Of a stretch of DNA of 64,000 nucleotides, positions 60,428 through 64,000 are shown piece by piece. The stretch is from Kineosporia corallincola (GTDB lineage: Bacteria; Actinomycetota; Actinomycetes; Actinomycetales; Kineosporiaceae), in assembly GCF_018499875.1 (NCBI RefSeq), contig NZ_JAHBAY010000007.1:248001-312000 (forward strand), given 5' to 3'. The notes under the pieces were generated by a model, which saw only the letters and a list, made by a program, of their open reading frames with translations, searched no databases and was not told the origin of the DNA. Position numbers and translations under genes: made by a program. Each line of letters opens with the position of its first letter. Position 1 is the stretch's first letter.

Positions 60428-60446
60428 TTCCTAGGAATGCTTGACG
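60428..60446 (+). promoter_or_regulatory. Palindrome and -35 candidate before the L,D-transpeptidase
   Basis: TTCCTAGGAA (60428-60437) is a perfect 10-base palindrome just before TTGACG (60441-60446). A regulator bound here would block the -35. No adjacent regulator gene is present. Confidence 0.3.
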
Positions 60447-60588
60447 ATTCCCTAATGGTTCAGGTGGTTCTCATGAGGTGCCGATAGACTTCCTTTAGCG
60501 GAGCATTGCAACCGATGCACGGTTAGGCGCGTCTTAGGAGCGTCGCGTGTGTCGTCGGATCCTTCTGAGTCAGGTGGGTAGCAGAGTG

Positions 60589-61794
60589 ATGAGTCGTGTC
60601 GCCGGTCGGGGCCGGACCCGAAGGCTGGGGGTGCTCGCGGCCGCCCTGGCTGCGGTGATCGCCCTGGCCGGGTGCCAGTCCGATGACTCCACCGCGTCCG
60701 GTTCGGGTGATACGGGCTCGTCGGCCGAGACCACGGCCGCGCCCGCCGCGGAGGTCACGATCACCCCTGGTGACGGGACCAAGAAGGTCAAGGTCGCCAA
60801 GAAGGTCAAGGTGTCGGTCGCGGCCGGCACGATCTCCGAGGTGAACGTGGCCAGCGCCACCGGCACCAAGCTCAAGGGAACGCTAAGCGAAGATAAGACG
60901 GAGTGGACCAGCAAGACCGCTCTGAAGGCCGCGATGGGCTACACGGTCGCGGTCAAGGCCGCCAACGCCGACGGGGTGGCCACCGAGGCCACGTCGTCGT
61001 TCTCCACCCTCACCCCCGACGGTCAGGTCACCGCCTACGTGGTGCCCGGCGACGGCTGGACCGTGGGTGTGGGCATGCCGGTCGTGGTCGAGATGTCCGA
61101 CGCGGTGGCCAAGGACAAGCGCAACGGCGTGGTGGACGCCCTGAAGGTCGACACCGGCGACGCCGAGGTCGAGGGCGCCTGGCAGTGGATGAGCAGCACC
61201 CAGGTGTGGTGGCGCCCGAAGGACTACTGGGAGCCCGGCACCAAGGTGGAGGTCACGGCCGACCTGACCGGCGTCGAGGTCGACGACAACGTGTGGGGCA
61301 AGAAGCAGAAGTCGCAGTCCGACTTCACCATCGGCGACGAGATGATCAGCACCGTGGACGTGGCCGGCCACAAGATGACCGTGAAGAAGAACGGCAAGGT
61401 CATCCGCACCATCCCGGTCACCACGGGCAAGGCCTCGATGGCCACCCGCAACGGGATCAAGGTGATCATGAGCCGGGAGACGTCGCACAAGATGAACTCC
61501 GAGACCATCGGCATCGACAAGGACGACCCGGACTACTACAACCTCACGGTGAAGTACGCGATGCGCCTGACCTACAGCGGTGAGTTCATCCACGCCGCGC
61601 CCTGGTCGGCCAGCTCGCAGGGCAGCGCCAACGTCAGCCACGGCTGCACCGGCATGACCACCGCGGAAGCGAAGTGGCTGTTCAACAACTCCAAGGTGGG
61701 CGACGTGGTCGTCTACAAGAACAGCAACCGCAAGCTGGAGTGGGGCAACGGCTACACCGTCTGGAACGAGTCGTACTCGGACTGGAAGGCCTGA
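60589..61794 (+). CDS. L,D-transpeptidase lipoprotein
   Basis: A 401-residue cell-wall enzyme that makes 3-3 cross-links in peptidoglycan. A signal peptide ends in a lipobox LAGC with Cys29. Two Ig-like domains follow (about 60-150 and 150-240). The YkuD catalytic domain ends with SHGCTGMTTAEA, which includes Cys353 and the His of the SHGC motif. Its similarity to mycobacterial LdtMt2 is by layout. The ATG at 60589 is chosen over the GTG at 60547 because the latter gives a poor signal peptide start. Confidence 0.95.
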   Translation: MSRVAGRGRTRRLGVLAAALAAVIALAGCQSDDSTASGSGDTGSSAETTAAPAAEVTITPGDGTKKVKVAKKVKVSVAAGTISEVNVASATGTKLKGTLSEDKTEWTSKTALKAAMGYTVAVKAANADGVATEATSSFSTLTPDGQVTAYVVPGDGWTVGVGMPVVVEMSDAVAKDKRNGVVDALKVDTGDAEVEGAWQWMSSTQVWWRPKDYWEPGTKVEVTADLTGVEVDDNVWGKKQKSQSDFTIGDEMISTVDVAGHKMTVKKNGKVIRTIPVTTGKASMATRNGIKVIMSRETSHKMNSETIGIDKDDPDYYNLTVKYAMRLTYSGEFIHAAPWSASSQGSANVSHGCTGMTTAEAKWLFNNSKVGDVVVYKNSNRKLEWGNGYTVWNESYSDWKA

Positions 61795-61818
61795 CGCACC
61801 GGCCCCGAACCACCGGGG

Positions 61819-61851
61819 ACCCCCGGCCCACGACGCGTGGGCCGGGGGTTT
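61819..61851 (+). terminator. Terminator of the L,D-transpeptidase gene
   Basis: ACCCCCGGCCCACG (61819-61832) pairs with CGTGGGCCGGGGGT (61836-61849) over 14 bp with a three-base loop, followed by TTCG. Confidence 0.8.
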
Positions 61852-61890
61852 CGTCGTCCATGAACCGGGTGGCGGCGAACCGGAGCGGCA

Positions 61891-61932
61891 AAGCAGGGAA
61901 GCCCGGTCCGAACGGACCGGGCTCCCCTGCTT
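61891..61932. terminator. Bidirectional hairpin between the transpeptidase gene and trpD
   Basis: Two stems, AAGCAGGG/CCCTGCTT and GCCCGGTCCG/CGGACCGGGC, interrupted by a 2-base mismatch, with a two-base AA loop. T-runs (TTTT at 61931-61934) follow on the plus strand. It is the second terminator after the transpeptidase gene. Confidence 0.8.
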
Positions 61933-61942
61933 TTCGGTGCGC

Positions 61943-62974
61943 TCAGGCGTTGGTGGCCGCCACCCAGCGGTCGAGGACCCCGGCCGCGGCACCGCTGTCG
62001 ATGGACTCGGCGGCCCGCTGCACCCCGTCGGCGATCCGCTTCACCAGGTCGCCCTCCGCGCTCCCGGAGGCGGCCAGCGCGGCGCCGGCGTTCAGCAGCA
62101 CGGCGTCACGCACCGGGCCGGTCTCGCCGGCCAGCAGGGACCGCACCACGCCCGCGTTGTGCTGCGGGTCGCCGCCGCGCAGGTCGTCGAGCGTGGCCCG
62201 GGGGAGGCCGAGATCGGCCGGGTCGAACACGCTCTCGGTGACGGCACCGCCGCGCACCTCCCAGACCCGGGAGGGGCCGGTGGTGGACAGCTCGTCGAGG
62301 CCGTCGTCGCCCCGGAACACCAGCGCGGTGTCGCCCCGCTCGGCCAGCACGCCGGCCATGATCGGGGCCATCCGCAGGTTGGCGCAGCCGATCGCCGAGA
62401 CGCCGGGCTGCGCCGGGTTGGTGAGCGGGCCCAGGAAGTTGAACGCCGTGGGCACTTTCAGCTCGGCCCGGGTCGGCCCGGCGAACCGCATGGCGGGGTG
62501 GAACTTCATCGCGAACAGGAAGGTGATGCCGACCTCGCCCGCCACCTCGGCCACCCGGCCGGTGGGCAGGTCGAGACGCAGCCCGAGCTTCTCCAGCACG
62601 TCGGCCGCGCCGGACGACGACGAGGCCGCCCGGTTGCCGTGCTTGATCACCCGCGCCCCCGCCCCGGCCGCGACCAGCGCGGACATGGTGGAGATGTTGA
62701 CGGTCTTGTGCATGTCGCCGCCGGTGCCGACGATGTCCACCGCCGGGCCCGGGATCTCGATCCGCACGGCGTGCCGCAGCATGACCGCGACCAGACCGGC
62801 CAGCTCCTGCACCGTCTCGCCCTTGGCCCGCAGCGCGACCAGGAAGGCGGCCAGCTGCACCGGGTTCGAGCGGTCGGTCATGACCTGCTCCATCGCCCAC
62901 TCGGCCTCGGCCCGGGACAGGTCCTGCCCGGCGATCAGGGTGGAGATGAGCTGCGGCCAGGAGATGGTCGGCAT
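61943..62974 (-). CDS. trpD: Anthranilate phosphoribosyltransferase
   Basis: A 343-residue enzyme that transfers phosphoribose to anthranilate in tryptophan synthesis. Signatures are [52 protein letters not shown] with PRPP and metal residues, and [23 protein letters not shown]. The ATG at 62974 is in [10 protein letters not shown]. In M. tuberculosis trpD also neighbours the cytochrome oxidase region, apart from its trp operon. Confidence 0.97.
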   Translation of the reverse strand: MPTISWPQLISTLIAGQDLSRAEAEWAMEQVMTDRSNPVQLAAFLVALRAKGETVQELAGLVAVMLRHAVRIEIPGPAVDIVGTGGDMHKTVNISTMSALVAAGAGARVIKHGNRAASSSSGAADVLEKLGLRLDLPTGRVAEVAGEVGITFLFAMKFHPAMRFAGPTRAELKVPTAFNFLGPLTNPAQPGVSAIGCANLRMAPIMAGVLAERGDTALVFRGDDGLDELSTTGPSRVWEVRGGAVTESVFDPADLGLPRATLDDLRGGDPQHNAGVVRSLLAGETGPVRDAVLLNAGAALAASGSAEGDLVKRIADGVQRAAESIDSGAAAGVLDRWVAATNA

Positions 62975-62981
62975 CGGGATA

Positions 62982-63476
62982 TCAGCCTCTACGACGACGG
63001 GCCAGGACGGTGATCGCCTCGGCCAGGGCACGGGGGTCGAGCGGGTGCGGCACGGCGGCGTCGGCGCGCGACCAGGTGGCCAGCCAGGCGTCCTGGGGGC
63101 GGCCGGTGAGTACGAGTACCGGCGGGCACTCGAAGATCTCGTCCTTGAGCTGGCGGCAGATTCCCATACCGCCGGCCGGGACCGCCTCGCCGTCGAGGAT
63201 CAGCACGTCGAAACCACCGGCGTCGACGGCCGAGATCACCGCGGGCGGCGTGGCGCACTCGGTCCACACGACCGCCGGGAGGTCTGCCGCCAGCCGCTTG
63301 CCGATCGCCATGCGCACCTTGGTGCGGGTGTCGGAGTCGTCGCTGTAGATCAGTAGCGAGATCGGTTTCGGGCCGGAGACCGGTTCACCGCCGGACAGCC
63401 GCGGGTCTTCGTGACCCTGGTCGAGCGGGTGCCCGGCCGGGGCCAGGTCGCCGGGATGGGCCGAGGTCGTCGTCAT
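62982..63476 (-). CDS. Stand-alone receiver-like protein
   Basis: A 164-residue protein. After a flexible, Pro/Gly-rich N-terminus (about 40 residues), [22 protein letters not shown] begins a CheY-like fold, with the acidic pair, [25 protein letters not shown] as the phosphoacceptor Asp region and [16 protein letters not shown] with Thr. The conserved Lys of receiver domains is replaced in [12 protein letters not shown], so phosphorylation signalling may be altered. No DNA-binding domain is attached. The ATG at 63476 has AGGAGACGATCG upstream. trpD begins 8 bases after its stop. Partner proteins are unknown. Confidence 0.85.
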   Translation of the reverse strand: MTTTSAHPGDLAPAGHPLDQGHEDPRLSGGEPVSGPKPISLLIYSDDSDTRTKVRMAIGKRLAADLPAVVWTECATPPAVISAVDAGGFDVLILDGEAVPAGGMGICRQLKDEIFECPPVLVLTGRPQDAWLATWSRADAAVPHPLDPRALAEAITVLARRRRG

Positions 63477-64000
63477 CGATCGTCTCCTGATGGAGTGATT
63501 CCGTGTGTGCTCAGGTGCCCCGCCCGGCTGCCGGCGGGTGTCCGCTTTCCGTCGCCGATCGTATCGAAGGAGGAGATCGGCGTGCTGCCCGGGCCCACAT
63601 CCGGGACATTGGTCCCGGCGCCCGCCATTGGTCCTGGACGCGGTCGGGCGCCGCACGGTGACTGAACGCGACCGGCACTGTCCCGGCGGCCCGTCCGCGG
63701 GGTGCGACACGCCGGAGCCGTGAAGTTTCGTGACCGCCGTGCCGAATACCCCCGGCGTGTCGCAGGTATTCGCGATCCTGACCGCAACCAGGGCAACAGA
63801 AAGGAGTCAAGTGCGCCGATGAAGGCTGACGTGACGCCCATACCCGAGCAGGCCCGCGCGCAAGACGACACGTGTCAGCGGGGCTTCACCAAATTAGGCA
63901 ACGCCGGACTTGCGAAACAGCGTTCGACCTGCGGGAAGCCAAATCAGGCAACAGTTACGACACGGTGTGAGCCACGCAAGGGCCCCCCGCCCTCCATCCG
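63477..64000. other. Right-edge region, no assigned gene
   Basis: About 520 bases. It holds the divergent leader for the receiver gene and a region with lower GC toward the end. A frame opens at ATG 63830 and has no stop to the window end, but codons such as TTA and AAT are unlike the neighbours, so it is not called. Repeated motifs are listed separately. In relatives the next gene would be cytochrome oxidase subunit III on the plus strand; nothing here confirms that. Confidence 0.4.
63889..63952 (+). repeat. Direct repeat CCAAATYAGGCAAC with 50-base spacing
   Basis: CCAAATTAGGCAAC (63889-63902) and CCAAATCAGGCAAC (63939-63952) differ at one base and are exactly 50 bases apart. A weaker relative, CCAGGGCAAC, is at 63788-63797. 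They lie upstream of whatever gene follows on the plus strand and may be regulator sites. Confidence 0.5.

Larger units (their letters stand above)
60258..60588 (+). other. ctaF to L,D-transpeptidase intergenic region
   Basis: About 330 bases with no gene recognised. It contains the ctaF terminator (60273-60317), an 8-base tandem repeat (60316-60342), the palindrome TTCCTAGGAA (60428-60437), and TTGACG (60441-60446), which could be a -35 for the transpeptidase. TAGACT near 60486 is a possible -10 of a second promoter. Confidence 0.5.

Noticed and set aside
63830-64000. Open frame from ATG 63830 to the window end
   Set aside because: Codon use (TTA, AAT, CAA) is unlike nearby genes, the ribosome site is too far (about 12 bases), and no motif is recognisable. 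It could still be a partial gene.
1-64000. tRNA, rRNA, CRISPR array, transposase or integrase
   Set aside because: No such signature was seen in the gaps or coding regions. A tRNAscan or CRISPR search would be decisive.

Overview
The window is chromosome from a very high-GC Gram-positive bacterium of the Actinomycetota. The evidence is strong G/C bias at third codon positions, frequent GTG starts, DUF4191 and DUF3043 proteins, a fused SecDF, a fused CobU, and above all the gene order. From general knowledge of Mycobacterium tuberculosis (roughly the Rv2192c-Rv2225 interval) and Streptomyces maps, the backbone matches their conserved block: panB, glnA2, glnE, (glnII), glnA1, RDD, DUF4191, lipA, lipB, TIGR01777 epimerase, sucB, lpd, pepA, gcvT, cobS/cobT/cobU, iron-sulfur scaffold, PfkB kinase, ctaC/ctaD/ctaF, trpD. 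Genus cannot be fixed by eye.

Layout. 1-3000: SPOR-like small protein, panB and glnA2. 3.1-8.3 kb: an accessory stretch with a SipW-type secretion module (a TasA-like protein and a signal peptidase fused to a LamG domain), then an operon of a HEPN-like protein, a KGGVGR-type ATPase and a second P-loop ATPase. 8.4-13.8 kb: amidotransferase, glnE, FMN reductase, hypothetical. 13.8-18.7 kb: secDF, a Kef-like antiporter and glnII. 18.7-23.3 kb: hypothetical, FAD monooxygenase, a degenerate ADP-ribosylglycohydrolase homologue and a membrane WD40 protein. 23.5-27.7 kb: glnA1 with a well-formed GlnR box, RDD, DUF4191, lipA. 27.9-31 kb: a zinc/cadmium-type CDF exporter with its ArsR repressor, lying between lipA and lipB. 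31-34.5 kb: SnoaL-like protein, FAD amine oxidase, and a Ser/Thr kinase with two DnaA-box-like sequences upstream. 34.5-42.8 kb: epimerase, E2, E3, pepA, gcvT. 42.8-46 kb: cobS, cobT-like and cobU. 46-56 kb: aldo/keto reductase, DUF3043, TetR, M20 peptidase, nadA, glycerate kinase, erpA-type protein, PfkB kinase, aat, TusA, cysteine desulfurase homologue. 57-60.3 kb: cytochrome c oxidase genes ctaC, ctaD, ctaF. 60.5-64 kb: L,D-transpeptidase, trpD, receiver-domain protein.

How the genes work together. Three glutamine synthetases (GlnA2, GlnII, GlnA1) share the window with GlnE, the adenylyltransferase that controls GlnA1. A GlnR-type operator precedes glnA1. LipB and LipA make the lipoyl cofactor carried by the two lipoyl domains of the E2 protein, which is reoxidised by Lpd. 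The cob genes finish the nucleotide loop of cobalamin. CtaC, CtaD and CtaF belong to the aa3 oxidase; its subunit III and the bc1 genes probably lie just past the right edge.

The most likely undescribed systems are the HEPN/KGGVGR/P-loop operon at 5052-8303 and the signal-peptidase/LamG fusion at 3686-5038. Both sit between glnA2 and glnE, which are close together in the conserved order.
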